Below, one piece after another: positions 38,336 through 47,763 of a stretch of DNA of 64,000 bases. This DNA comes from Reyranella sp. Its GTDB lineage: Bacteria > Pseudomonadota > Alphaproteobacteria > Reyranellales > Reyranellaceae. The first letter of the stretch is position 1. Each line of letters starts with the position of its first letter. The translations under genes and the position numbers were made by a program. The stretch lies in the NCBI GenBank assembly GCA_021732285.1, contig JAKFVH010000207.1, forward strand, positions 1 through 64,000. Direction: 5' to 3'. Under the pieces are notes generated by a model that saw nothing but the letters and a program-made list of their open reading frames with translations, made no database searches and had not been told where the DNA came from.

Positions 38336-39628
38336 ATGAAGTTGGGATCGATCCTCAAGACAGGCATGGTCGCCGCCGGCCTATTGGCCGGTGCTGCGGG
38401 CAGCGCCTTGGCGCAAGGGGCGCCGATCAAGGTCGGCGTGCTGCATTCGCTGTCGGGCACGATGGCGATCAGCGAGACGACCCTGAAGGACGTCATGCTG
38501 ATGTTGATCGAGGAGCAGAACAAGAAGGGCGGCGTGCTCGGCCGCAAGCTCGAGGCCGTGGTCGTCGATCCGGCGTCGAACTGGCCGCTGTTTGCCGAGA
38601 AGGCGCGCGAGCTCCTGCAGAAGGAGAAGGTCGCCGCGGTGTTCGGCTGCTGGACCTCGGTCAGCCGCAAGTCGGTGCTGCCGGTGTTCGAGGAGCTGAA
38701 CGGCATCCTGTTCTACCCGGTCCAGTACGAGGGCGAGGAGAGCTCGCGCAACGTGTTCTACACCGGCGCCGCTCCCAACCAGCAGGCGATCCCGGCCGTC
38801 GACTACCTGATGGCCAACGAGAAGGTGCAGCGCTGGGTGCTCGCCGGCACCGACTACGTCTATCCGCGCACGACCAACAAGATCCTCGAGGCGTACCTCA
38901 AGCAGAAGGGCGTCAAGCAGGAAGACATCATGATCAACTACACGCCGTTCGGTCATTCCGACTGGCAGTCGATCGTGGCGGAGATCAAGAAGTTCGGCTC
39001 GGCCGGCAAGAAGACCGCCGTCGTGTCGACCATCAACGGCGACGCCAACGTGCCGTTCTACAAGGAGCTGGGCAACGCCGGCATCAAGGCCAAGGACATC
39101 CCCGTGGTGGCCTTCTCGGTCGGTGAGGAAGAGCTCGCCGGCATCGACACCAAGCCGCTGCTCGGCCATCTCGCCGCCTGGAACTACTTCCAGTCGGTGA
39201 AGAACCCGACCAACGAGGCCTTCATCAAGGCTTGGCAGACCTTCACCAAGAACCCCAAGCGGGTGACCAACGATCCGATGGAAGCCCACGTCATCGGCTT
39301 CAACATGTGGATCGAGGCGGTCAAGAAGGCCGGCACGACGGATCCCGACAAGGTGATCGACGCCATGATCGGCATCACCGTGCCGAACCTGTCGGGTGGC
39401 TACTCGGCGATGATGCCGAACCACCACATCACCAAGCCGGTCCTGATCGGCGAGATCCAGGGCAACGGCCAGTTCGACACGGTGTGGCAGACCCCGGGCC
39501 TGGTGGTCGCGGAAGAGTGGTCGCCCTACCTGCCGGACTCCAAGGACCTGATCGCCGATTGGCGCAAGCCCATGAACTGCGGCAACTTCAACGTCGTCAC
39601 GGGCAAGTGCGGCGGCAAGGGCAAGTAA
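38336..39628 (+). CDS. urtA: Urea ABC transporter, periplasmic urea-binding protein
   Basis: 430 residues, RBS AGGAG. Signal peptide to about residue 27 ('AGSALAQ'). UrtA landmarks: 'IKVGVLHSLSGTMAISETTL', 'VAAVFGCWTSVSRKSVLPVF', 'LFYPVQYEGEESSRNVFYTG', 'NYFQSVKNPTNEAFIKAW', 'AEEWSPYLPDSKDLIADW'. Type-I periplasmic binding fold, captures urea for UrtBCDE. First gene of the transport operon, downstream of urease. Confidence 0.97.
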   Translation: MKLGSILKTGMVAAGLLAGAAGSALAQGAPIKVGVLHSLSGTMAISETTLKDVMLMLIEEQNKKGGVLGRKLEAVVVDPASNWPLFAEKARELLQKEKVAAVFGCWTSVSRKSVLPVFEELNGILFYPVQYEGEESSRNVFYTGAAPNQQAIPAVDYLMANEKVQRWVLAGTDYVYPRTTNKILEAYLKQKGVKQEDIMINYTPFGHSDWQSIVAEIKKFGSAGKKTAVVSTINGDANVPFYKELGNAGIKAKDIPVVAFSVGEEELAGIDTKPLLGHLAAWNYFQSVKNPTNEAFIKAWQTFTKNPKRVTNDPMEAHVIGFNMWIEAVKKAGTTDPDKVIDAMIGITVPNLSGGYSAMMPNHHITKPVLIGEIQGNGQFDTVWQTPGLVVAEEWSPYLPDSKDLIADWRKPMNCGNFNVVTGKCGGKGK

Positions 39629-39654
39629 GCCCCGGCACTCGCAACTCACAGGGG

Positions 39655-39678
39655 CGGGGCGACTTTCGAGTCGCCCCG
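39655..39678 (+). terminator. Stem-loop between urtA and urtB
   Basis: CGGGGCGACT-ttcg-AGTCGCCCCG: a 10-base perfect stem with a stable UUCG-type loop, followed by TTCTC. Probably a partial terminator or message-end stabiliser that keeps UrtA more abundant than the membrane subunits. Confidence 0.7.
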
Positions 39679-39707
39679 TTCTCATCTCCGGGTTATTCGT
39701 CAAAGTC

Positions 39708-41321
39708 ATGTTTTTCCTGCGCCTGCTAGCGGGGGTGTCGTCGGCGCTGGCCGCGGTGGTGATCGCCGCGACGGCCTGGGCTGCCGATCTGCAGACCCTC
39801 GTGACCAACCTCACCACCGGCAGCTTCGGCGACCGCGAGACGGCCATCGGCGCGCTGGCGGCGTCGGGCGATGCCCGCGCGGCGCCCATCCTCGAGGCGC
39901 TGGGGGCGGGCCAGCTCTACCTGCGCAAGGCCGACAATGTCGTCGTGATCGGCAAGCCCGACGGCAACCAGCTCGCCTTGACCGAAGCCGTCAGCGGCAA
40001 GCCGGCGGGCACGGGCAGCGAGGCCGAGCTCGACCGCGTGCGCGTCAACAACCGGCTGCGCGGCGTCATCGAGGCGGCCGTGGGCTCGCTCACGCTCATG
40101 AGCCCCGACGCCCGGGTGCGGCGCGGCGCGGCCGACTCGCTCTTCAAGCGTCCCGATCCGGCGGCGCTGGGTGCGCTCGATGCCGCGATCGCGGCCGAGA
40201 AGGATGCGCGCATCAAGACCGCCTTCCAGGAGGCGCGCGCCGCCGTCGTCCTGGTTTCCGACGCTCCCAAGCAGGACAAGCTCGCGGCCCTCGACGTCGT
40301 GCGCGACAAGGGCAATCGCGATGCGCTCTCCGTCCTGCAGGCCGCCATCAACAGCGCATCCGATCCCGAGATCAAGGCCGCCGCCACCGCCGCCGCCGCC
40401 TCGGTGCGCCAGTCGCTCGCCGCCTGGGAAGCCGCGCAGAACGTCTGGTACGGCATCTCGCTCGGCTCGGTGCTGCTGCTGGCCGCCATCGGGCTCGCCA
40501 TCACCTTCGGCACCATGGGCGTGATCAACATGGCGCATGGCGAGATGGTGATGCTCGGCGCCTACACGACCTTCGTGGTGCAGGACATCATCCGCACCTC
40601 GTTCCCGCACCTGTTCGACGCCTCGCTGGTGATCGCGCTGCCGCTCGCCTTCGTGGTCGCGGGCGTGGTCGGCATCGCCATCGAGCGCGGCATCATCCGT
40701 TTCCTCTACGGCCGGCCGCTTGACACCCTGCTCGCGACCTGGGGCCTGTCGCTGGTGCTGCAGCAGGCCGTGCGTTCGATCTTCGGGCCGTCCAATCGCG
40801 AGGTCGGCGCGCCGGCCTTCATGTCGGGCGCCTTTCAGCTCGGCCAGCTCACCATCACCTACGGCCGCCTGTGGATCGTGGTGTTCTCGCTCCTGGTGTT
40901 CGCCACCCTGATCCTGGTGCTGCGCAAGACGCCGCTTGGCCTCTACATGCGCGCCGTCACCCAGAACCGGCCGATGGCTTCTGCGATGGGCATCCGCACC
41001 CCGCGCGTCGATGCGCTGACCTTCGGGCTCGGTTCCGGCATCGCCGGCTTGGCCGGCGTGGCGCTGAGCCAGATCGACAATGTCAGCCCCAACTTGGGTC
41101 AGGGCTACATCATCGATTCCTTCATGGTCGTGGTGTTCGGCGGCGTCGGCAATCTCTTCGGCACCCTGGTCGGCGCGACCGCGCTCGGCATCGTCAACAA
41201 GTTTTTAGAGCCCTATGCCGGCGCCGTGCTGGGCAAGATCCTGGTGCTGGTGTTCATCATCCTGTTCATCCAGCGCCGGCCGCGCGGCCTGTTCGCGCTC
41301 AAGGGGCGCGCCGTCGAATGA
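39708..41321 (+). CDS. urtB: Urea ABC transporter permease UrtB
   Basis: 537 residues. N-terminal signal peptide and a periplasmic helical domain (about 25-240, 'FGDRETAIGALAASGDARAA', 'RRGAADSLFKRPDPAALGAL'), then the LivH-type permease: 'AIGLAITFGTMGVINMAHGE', 'IERGIIRFLYGRPLDTLLAT', 'GLAGVALSQIDNVSPNLGQG'. The long N-terminal extension is usual for UrtB. Forms the channel with UrtC. Followed 10 bases later by urtC. Confidence 0.96.
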   Translation: MFFLRLLAGVSSALAAVVIAATAWAADLQTLVTNLTTGSFGDRETAIGALAASGDARAAPILEALGAGQLYLRKADNVVVIGKPDGNQLALTEAVSGKPAGTGSEAELDRVRVNNRLRGVIEAAVGSLTLMSPDARVRRGAADSLFKRPDPAALGALDAAIAAEKDARIKTAFQEARAAVVLVSDAPKQDKLAALDVVRDKGNRDALSVLQAAINSASDPEIKAAATAAAASVRQSLAAWEAAQNVWYGISLGSVLLLAAIGLAITFGTMGVINMAHGEMVMLGAYTTFVVQDIIRTSFPHLFDASLVIALPLAFVVAGVVGIAIERGIIRFLYGRPLDTLLATWGLSLVLQQAVRSIFGPSNREVGAPAFMSGAFQLGQLTITYGRLWIVVFSLLVFATLILVLRKTPLGLYMRAVTQNRPMASAMGIRTPRVDALTFGLGSGIAGLAGVALSQIDNVSPNLGQGYIIDSFMVVVFGGVGNLFGTLVGATALGIVNKFLEPYAGAVLGKILVLVFIILFIQRRPRGLFALKGRAVE

Positions 41322-41331
41322 GGAGGGGCGA

Positions 41332-42428
41332 ATGATCACGCGCTTCCTCTGGCAGGGCATGGGCCCGAGCTTGCGCGCCGCCGTGCTGTTCGTGCTGGCG
41401 ATCGGCATCATCCTGCCGCTCCTGAACCAGCTCATGCCGGCCGGCAGCACGTTCTATGTGCCGGCCTGGGTGCTGCAGCTGATCGGCAAGTACCTGTGCT
41501 TCGCCTCGCTGGCGCTTGCCGTCGACCTCGTCTGGGGCTTCTGCGGCATCCTCACGCTCGGCCATGCCGCCTTCTTTGCGTTGGGCGGCTACTGCATGGG
41601 CATGTATCTGATGCGCCAGATCGGCAGCCGCGGCCAGTACGGCAATCCGCTGCTGCCCGACTTCATGGTGTTCCTGAACTACAAGGAGCTGCCCTGGTTC
41701 TGGCATGGCTTCGACCAGTTCTGGTTCGCCGCCATCATGATCGTCCTGGTGCCGAGCCTGCTCGCCCTGGCGCTGGGCTGGTTCGCCTTCCGCAGCCGCG
41801 TCACCGGCGTCTATCTCTCGATCATCACCCAGGCGATGACCTTCGCCCTCATGCTCGCCTTCTTCCGCAACGACATGGGGCTCGGCGGCAACAACGGCAT
41901 GACCGACTTCAAGGACATACTGGGCTTTTCCGTTCAGTCCGATGCGACGCGTGCGACACTGTGCTTCGCCTCGGCGCTGGTGCTGGCGATCTTCCTGGTG
42001 ATCTCGGCCGCCGTCGTCGGTTCGCGCTTCGGCAAGGCGCTGACGGCCGTGCGTGACGCCGAAAGCCGCATGCGCTTCCTGGGCTACCGCGTCGAAGGCT
42101 ACAAGCTCTTCGTCTTCGTGCTGTCGGCGGCCATGGCGGGCGTCGCGGGCGCCCTCTACGTGCCGCAGGTCGGCATCATCAATCCCAGCGAATTCTCGCC
42201 CGGCAACTCGATCGAGGCGGTGCTGTGGGTCGCCGTCGGCGGGCGCGGCACGTTGATCGGGCCGATCATCGGCGCCTTCGCCGTCAACTTCGGCAAGACC
42301 TACCTGACGGGCGCGCTGCCCGAGGTCTGGCTGTTTGCGCTCGGCGCACTGTTCATCGCCGTCACGTTGTTCCTGCCCAAGGGCATCGTCGGCCTGTGGG
42401 CCCAGGTGCGCAAGGCGAGGGCTCCGGC

Positions 42429-42432
<4 letters not shown>
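41332..42432 (+). CDS. urtC: Urea ABC transporter permease UrtC
   Basis: 366 residues from the ATG after GAGGAGGGG. LivM-type permease: 'LVWGFCGILTLGHAAFFALG', 'RVTGVYLSIITQAMTFALML', 'FFRNDMGLGGNNGMTDFKDI', 'GALYVPQVGIINPSEFSPGN'. About 9-10 helices. Its TGA overlaps the urtD start (ATGA). Confidence 0.96.
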
Positions 42433-43190
<758 letters not shown>

Positions 43191-43193
43191 ACG

Positions 43194-43889
43194 ATGCTCG
43201 CGGTCCACAACGTCGATCTCTTCTACGGTGCGGCCCAGGCGCTGCGCTCGGTGTCGCTCACCGCCAATATCGGCCGCGTCACCTGCCTGCTGGGCCGCAA
43301 CGGCGTCGGCAAGACGAGCCTGTTGCGCGCCATCTGCGGCCTGCAGCCGATCGCCTCGGGCTCGATCGCGCTGGACGGCGCCGACGTCTCGCGCCTGCCG
43401 CCCTACGAGCGGGCGCGCCGCGGCGTGGCGCTGGTGCCGCAGGGCCGCGAGATCTTCCCGCTGCTGACGGTGAAGGAGAACCTCGAGACCGGCTTCGCCC
43501 CCGTCAGCCGCGATCAGAAGAAGGTGCCGGACGAGGTGTTCGAGCTCTTCCCGGTGCTGCAGTCGATGCTGCGCCGCCGCGGCGGCGACCTGTCGGGCGG
43601 CCAGCAGCAGCAGCTCGCCATCGGCCGCGCGCTCACCATGCGCCCCAAGCTCCTGGTTCTCGACGAACCGACCGAAGGCATCCAGCCCTCGGTCATCAAG
43701 GATATCGGCCGCGCCATCACCTTCCTGCGCCAGCGCGGCGACATGGCGATCCTGCTGGTCGAGCAGTATCTCGACTTCGCCCATGAACTCGCCGACGATT
43801 TCGCCGTGATGGACCGCGGCGAGATCGTGATGGCGGGAACCCGCGAGACCTTCGATACCGAGGCGGTGCGCCGTCACATGACGGTCTGA
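43194..43889 (+). CDS. urtE: Urea ABC transporter ATPase UrtE
   Basis: 231 residues. Walker A 'GRNGVGKTS' at 34-42, 'VPQGREIFPLLTVKENLETG', signature 'LSGGQQQQLAIGRALTMRPK', Walker B 'LLVLDEPTEGIQPSVIKDIG'. LivF-type ATPase pairing with UrtD. Last gene of the operon; downstream sequence is a scar zone of decayed genes. Confidence 0.96.
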   Translation: MLAVHNVDLFYGAAQALRSVSLTANIGRVTCLLGRNGVGKTSLLRAICGLQPIASGSIALDGADVSRLPPYERARRGVALVPQGREIFPLLTVKENLETGFAPVSRDQKKVPDEVFELFPVLQSMLRRRGGDLSGGQQQQLAIGRALTMRPKLLVLDEPTEGIQPSVIKDIGRAITFLRQRGDMAILLVEQYLDFAHELADDFAVMDRGEIVMAGTRETFDTEAVRRHMTV

Positions 43890-43910
43890 TGCTATGAACT
43901 GGAGTGCACC

Positions 43911-44078
43911 TACATCGCCTGGTGCCTGGCCGCCGTCAGCCTGCCGATCCTGGGCGGCTATCTGTTCGAAATAACCCATCAGTGCCGCACGGCAATGCTG
44001 ATCGCCGCCGGTGCCAATGTCGCGGGCATGGCGATGGCACTCACGATGCCGAGACACGGTTGGCGTGAGGGAGGATAA
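43911..44078 (+). pseudogene. C-terminal remnant of an MFS transporter
   Basis: 55 codons and a stop, in frame: 'YIAWCLAAVSLPILGGYLFE', then 'TAMLIAAGANVAGMAMALTM', 'PRHGWREGG'. Compared with the last 55 residues of the intact MFS at 10626-11849, 44 positions are identical (counted by eye). There is no start and the upstream side is cut at about 43910. Confidence 0.85.
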
Positions 44079-44119
44079 CCGCTCTGATACGCTGTCCTCG
44101 TACACCCTTGTTCCTAGGT

Positions 44120-44167
44120 TTATTTGCGCCTCAGCTCGGCGAGCAGCCGATCGATCAACTTGGTTAG
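44120..44167 (-). pseudogene. C-terminal remnant of pcaB
   Basis: On the minus strand: L-T-K-L-I-D-R-L-L-A-E-L-R-R-K-stop, matching the end of PcaB (3080-4381: '...KFVDRLLAELRRK') at 11 of 15 positions, with the stop in the same place. Nothing upstream of it resembles PcaB. Confidence 0.75.
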
Positions 44168-44253
44168 CAACCCAGCGGTGCCATCTCATTCGACAGTTCC
44201 TTCCCGACCCACCGTTGGCGACCGGGGTATCGCCGACGCGTACGACGGTCGAT

Positions 44254-44736
44254 TCACTTTCGCTCGGCCAAGCATTCCCGGGGTTCGGCGCGAGTCCCAG
44301 AATATCGAATGCCGCCGATATCGTACTTTATGGTCAGGCCTTCCCACGTGTCCTTGCGGCAGAAGATGGAATCGATCGTGCCGACGGTGATCCGGATCGT
44401 GTGTTCATCGACTGATGTGATATCGGGTACCTCGAGGGAACTGTAGAGAAACAGAAGCGTCTTACTGCTTTGACCAAGCTTGGAAACGAAGACGCCGGTC
44501 TCCGGGCTATGCCAGCAATTTGTAGTGCTGACTTCGAAATCAAAGCCCGCAACGCCGGAGACGCTTGCAAGCACCTCGGTAAGGCAGACGCCTGCCTTCC
44601 AGTAGTCAAAGGCTGCGCCCACCGCAAAATACAGCACGCCGCATATCGCGGCTACTTCCGCGAACCAACGTAGGTCGCTTCGGATCGGCTTGGGGACGCT
44701 CGACAACAGCCCCCTCAATGCGCGAAAGACCTTCAC
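44254..44736 (-). CDS. Membrane-anchored protein behind FNVRP C (candidate immunity)
   Basis: 160 residues from a GTG with GAGGTG five bases upstream. One transmembrane helix ('WFAEVAAICGVLYFAVGAAF', about 24-43), then a soluble domain with Cys pairs ('AGVCLTEVLASVSGVAGFDF', 'STTNCWHSPETGVF', 'SIFCRKDTWEGLTIKYDIGG'). Same strand as FNVRP C and 154 bases behind it, in the same low-GC block. No family recognised. The arrangement suits an inner-membrane immunity protein; this is inference. Confidence 0.65.
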   Translation of the reverse strand: MKVFRALRGLLSSVPKPIRSDLRWFAEVAAICGVLYFAVGAAFDYWKAGVCLTEVLASVSGVAGFDFEVSTTNCWHSPETGVFVSKLGQSSKTLLFLYSSLEVPDITSVDEHTIRITVGTIDSIFCRKDTWEGLTIKYDIGGIRYSGTRAEPRECLAERK

Positions 44737-44890
44737 CCAAGCACCTCAATCGCTCACGAATACCACCACACAAAACGCCTGCCAATACTATAGAGAGCAA
44801 TTTAGTAAGGGATACAATTTATAGTTGCAAACTCAACGTGCTTCATCGGAATGCGGAAGGCACCGTTCCGGGATCAACGATCCTAGCTCC

Positions 44891-46276
44891 TCACCGCATC
44901 GGAGGTTTATCGAACATGCCACTCTCGCCAATCTGATAGCCTCGGGTTATGAACTTGAGTTGCGTGGCGCTTAGTCCGAAAGGCTGGCTTGGATCGGTGT
45001 TATCCGAAAAGTTGCGCGCGAACGTCCCGGCGATGTCCAGTACCTCCTCAAGGGTCAGTCCTGCCTGCTGAGCAAACAGCCCAACGTTCAGGTTCGAGAC
45101 CTTTTCGAATTGCTGCAAATGTGTGTAGCCGGTAATCATGTTACCTCGACGCTGGTAGTCGAAGGTGCCTCCGTGGCCGAGGTTCAAGCCGAGAGCGGCT
45201 GCTAGATAGAGGCGCGCGGCGATAGGGGTCACGGCCAGTGCCCGAACCTTTTCCCTGGTTTCGCGACCCGCCTCCGCCACTGCGCTCAAATCAGCCACGG
45301 GTGCCATCAGTTTGCCTGTTGGAGATTGCGGATCTGCAACAGTCGATCCATCTGGAAAGACAACCGCCACGCCTGGCGATGGGTCCTTCTGCAACTTGGG
45401 CTTCGGCGCCTGCTGCTGAAGGATCTTTGTCTCTCCCGATCCGGGGTCTCTATTGCCGACGCGGACGATATTCAGATCCGTCGGTCGGTCGGATGCCGGT
45501 CGTCGCCCGTCGGCCTCTGGTAGAGCACCAGGCTCGGCAGCATCCCCAAGGCCGGTGTCCGGTGTCGGCAAACCTTCGGCGGCGATCGGTCCCTCGAACG
45601 GCACCGATGAGTGCGGTCGGGATATCGGCGCCGGGTTCGCTGTGGAGTTGAGGGAGGCGAGTAGCGGCCGCAGCCCGTCATTGGGATTCAGCTGCTCTGG
45701 GAACGATCGGGACGCCGTCACATCGAATGGCAGACTAGGCGTTGTGGTGCCGGCGAAGGACGACGAACTGGCAGGTGGTGGAATTGATGATGAAGGCTCA
45801 ACGGGGGGCATGCCGTCCGTCCGGGCTGCCTCTGGGTCAGCCATCGGCACGGCGCCGAGGTCGCCGTAGAACCTGCGAGCAAAGGTAAGATAAGGTGGAA
45901 GCATTCCATCGCCAGCGGGCATGAAGGCGTTGGTGCCCAGGCGTGATCGATCGAAGGGACCGAACGGATTGGCGCCGCCGTCGAAATCAAGTGGCGCTGG
46001 TTTACGTATCGATCCGTCGGCGTTGACGCGGAAGCCGGGTACCTCCTCTTCGGGCGGCTTGACGCGAAAGCCAGGCACCACTTCCTCCGGCGGCTTGAAG
46101 TTGTGGAGGCCAGGCAAGTCCTGTTCGGGTCGGACGCTGAACATGGTGCCGCCGGGCATCGCGGCACTGGTGCCGAGACCGTAACCAAGGAATGCAGTGC
46201 TCGAGTCGCGCGGCGGGTCCTCGGGCGGCTCGATGTAAAATCCGAACCAAGGCTTGTCCGGCCGGACATTGAAGAT
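44891..46276 (-). CDS. FNVRP-family protein C, long form (candidate toxin)
   Basis: About 461 residues. Head: 'FNVRPDKPWFGFYIEPPEDP', then a second copy 'MFSVRPEQDLPGLHNFKPPE' and 'EEVPGFRVNADGSIRKP', 'PPYLTFAR' as in protein A. Middle: long Pro/Ser-rich disorder. C-terminal 120 residues: 'ARLYLAAALGLNLGHGGTFD', 'YQRRGN', 'NLNVGLFAQQAGLTLEEVLD', 'FGLSATQLKFITRGYQIG', resembling a polymorphic-toxin end domain (toxin-44-like; weak). By alignment with A and B the initiating codon is ATC (46274-46276) placed 5-6 bases after AGGAGGG; in-frame alternatives are GTG at 46309 or ATG at 46363, the latter inside the -10. Confidence 0.65.
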   Translation of the reverse strand: MFNVRPDKPWFGFYIEPPEDPPRDSSTAFLGYGLGTSAAMPGGTMFSVRPEQDLPGLHNFKPPEEVVPGFRVKPPEEEVPGFRVNADGSIRKPAPLDFDGGANPFGPFDRSRLGTNAFMPAGDGMLPPYLTFARRFYGDLGAVPMADPEAARTDGMPPVEPSSSIPPPASSSSFAGTTTPSLPFDVTASRSFPEQLNPNDGLRPLLASLNSTANPAPISRPHSSVPFEGPIAAEGLPTPDTGLGDAAEPGALPEADGRRPASDRPTDLNIVRVGNRDPGSGETKILQQQAPKPKLQKDPSPGVAVVFPDGSTVADPQSPTGKLMAPVADLSAVAEAGRETREKVRALAVTPIAARLYLAAALGLNLGHGGTFDYQRRGNMITGYTHLQQFEKVSNLNVGLFAQQAGLTLEEVLDIAGTFARNFSDNTDPSQPFGLSATQLKFITRGYQIGESGMFDKPPMR

Positions 46277-46361
46277 GATGTCCCTCCTTGCAGGTCGTGC
46301 TGTAGACACTCTCTCAGAAAGCCGGCACGAAGACCGAAGTCTCCCGGAAAGAGTTCCTTGC

Positions 46362-46414
46362 ATGATAGAAGAGGCGGGCTTACCGGTCAATAACTAAAGT
46401 GCTCAAATGAGCAC
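46362..46414 (-). promoter_or_regulatory. Promoter C of the FNVRP family, with adjacent palindrome
   Basis: Minus strand: ACTTTAGTTATTGACC with -35 TTGACC (46385-46390), 17-base spacer, -10 TATCAT (46362-46367). Directly upstream is GTGCTCA-aa-TGAGCAC (46399-46414), a 16-base inverted repeat that could be an operator. Shares TAGTTATTGAC with promoter A. Confidence 0.6.
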
Positions 46415-46540
46415 GATAGTCATATTCTGTGCTTGCAGGGACGTCAGTCCGTAGTATCCGTGCACGGCGACATCGGCCACGCGGCGGGCTGAGCCCGAGC
46501 CGTCTAAAACGGTTCCGTTTCGGATGACGAGGTCAAACAT
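46403..46540 (-). pseudogene. 5' remnant of an N-acyl-D-amino-acid deacylase-like amidohydrolase
   Basis: From the ATG at 46538-46540 the frame reads 'MFDLVIRNGTVLDGSGSARR' and 'VADVAVHG', the standard opening of D-aminoacylase-type amidohydrolases ('RNGTV.DG.G....AD.AV..G'), then leaves similarity at about 46460 and stops at 46403. The remaining 450 or so residues are absent. The FNVRP C block begins exactly where homology ends. Confidence 0.75.
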
Positions 46541-46618
46541 GGCCCGAGGATAGGCCGCGGCCCGCCGGCCGGTCTATGTTCGGACCGAGACAAGCCATCC
46601 CGTCCGGGGGACCGACCT

Positions 46619-47746
46619 TTGCAGAAACCGCTTCTCTTCTCGCCCTTGAAATTGCGCGGCGTCACGGCGTCCAACCGATGCGTCGTCTCGCCGATGGTGC
46701 AGTACCGCGCGACCGACGGCGAGGTGAACGACTACCATCTGGTCCATCTCGGCAAGTTCGCGCTGGGCAAGTTCGGCATCGTCTTCACCGAGAACTGCGC
46801 CATCGAGCCGCGCGGCCGCGTCACCCAGGGCGATCTCGGGATGTGGGACGACCGCCAGATCGAGGGCCACAAGCGGCTGGTGCGCTTCCTCAAGCAGGAG
46901 GGCGCGCTCGCCGCCACGCAGATCACCCATTCCGGCCGCAAGGGCAGCACGCCGCGCTCCTTCGACAAGCCGGGCCAGCTCGGGCCCGAGGGTGCGGGCT
47001 GGCAGAAGTGGCAGGTCGTCGGTCCCTCCGAACTGCCGGCCGACAAGGGCTGGATGATCCCCCGTCAGCTCGAGGAAGCCGACATCGACGACCTGGTCAG
47101 GAAGTTCGGCGAGGCGGCCAAGCGCGCCGATGCCGCGGGCTACGACGTGATCGAAATCCACGGCGCCCACGGCTATCTTCTGGCGCAGTTCCTCTCGCCG
47201 ATCAGCAACAAGCGCAACGACCAGTATGGCGGCGACCGCGCCGGCCGCATGCGCTTTCCGCTCGCCGCGGCGCGCGCCGTGCGCGAGAGCTGGCCCCGGC
47301 ACAAGCCGATGTTCATCCGCGTCTCGAGCGTCGACGGCGCCGGCGGCTGGGAAGTCGAGGACACCGTCGTGTTCGCCAAGGCGCTGAAGGAGCTCGGCGT
47401 CGACGTGATCGACTGCTCCTCGGGCGGCCTCACCGGCCTGTCGACGGCGCTGCCGGTCAAGCGCTCGCTCGGCTTCCAGGTGCCGTTCGCCGCGGCGGTG
47501 AAGCGCCAGGCCGATATCTCGACCATGGCGGTCGGCCTGATCCTCGACGGACCGCAGGCGGAAGCGATCCTGCAGGCGGGTGACGCCGACCTGATCGCCA
47601 TCGGCCGCCAGGCGCTCTACGACCCGTTCTGGCCCGTGCACGCTGCACAGGAGCTGGGCTGCGACAGCGACTTCGAGATGTGGACGCCCGAGTACGGCTG
47701 GTGGCTCGACAAGCGCAAGAACAACCTCGCCGGTTTGAAGAAGTAA
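46619..47746 (+). CDS. NADH:flavin oxidoreductase, Old Yellow Enzyme family (YqjM-like)
   Basis: 375 residues from a TTG preceded by GGGGGACC. FMN TIM barrel: 'MVQYRATDGEVNDYHLVHLG', 'QITHSGRKGS' (His/Ser contacts), 'IEIHGAHGYLLAQFLSPISN' and 'GDRAGRMRFPL', 'DLIAIGRQALYDPFWPVHAA'. 'H-G-A-H-G-Y-L' with the N-x-R-x-D-x-Y-G-G-D-R pattern is diagnostic. Reduces activated alkenes or related substrates with NAD(P)H. Upstream of a CoA-transferase gene with a 17-base gap, likely co-transcribed. Confidence 0.92.
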   Translation: MQKPLLFSPLKLRGVTASNRCVVSPMVQYRATDGEVNDYHLVHLGKFALGKFGIVFTENCAIEPRGRVTQGDLGMWDDRQIEGHKRLVRFLKQEGALAATQITHSGRKGSTPRSFDKPGQLGPEGAGWQKWQVVGPSELPADKGWMIPRQLEEADIDDLVRKFGEAAKRADAAGYDVIEIHGAHGYLLAQFLSPISNKRNDQYGGDRAGRMRFPLAAARAVRESWPRHKPMFIRVSSVDGAGGWEVEDTVVFAKALKELGVDVIDCSSGGLTGLSTALPVKRSLGFQVPFAAAVKRQADISTMAVGLILDGPQAEAILQAGDADLIAIGRQALYDPFWPVHAAQELGCDSDFEMWTPEYGWWLDKRKNNLAGLKK

Positions 47747-47763
47747 GACACGGGAAACGTAAG

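Larger units (their letters stand above)
43890..44253. other. Scar zone with gene fragments
   Basis: 364 bases between urtE and the minus-strand membrane gene. It holds the MFS tail (43911-44078) and the pcaB tail (44120-44167) listed separately. The remaining 44168-44253 shows nothing identifiable. Confidence 0.65.

Noticed and set aside
39708..40440. UrtB N-terminal extension as a novel fusion
   Set aside because: The periplasmic helical extension is normal for proteobacterial UrtB.
46399..46414. GTGCTCAAATGAGCAC as a second NadQ operator
   Set aside because: The core (CTCA-aa-TGAG) resembles the nadA site but the spacing differs by one base and the context is unrelated.
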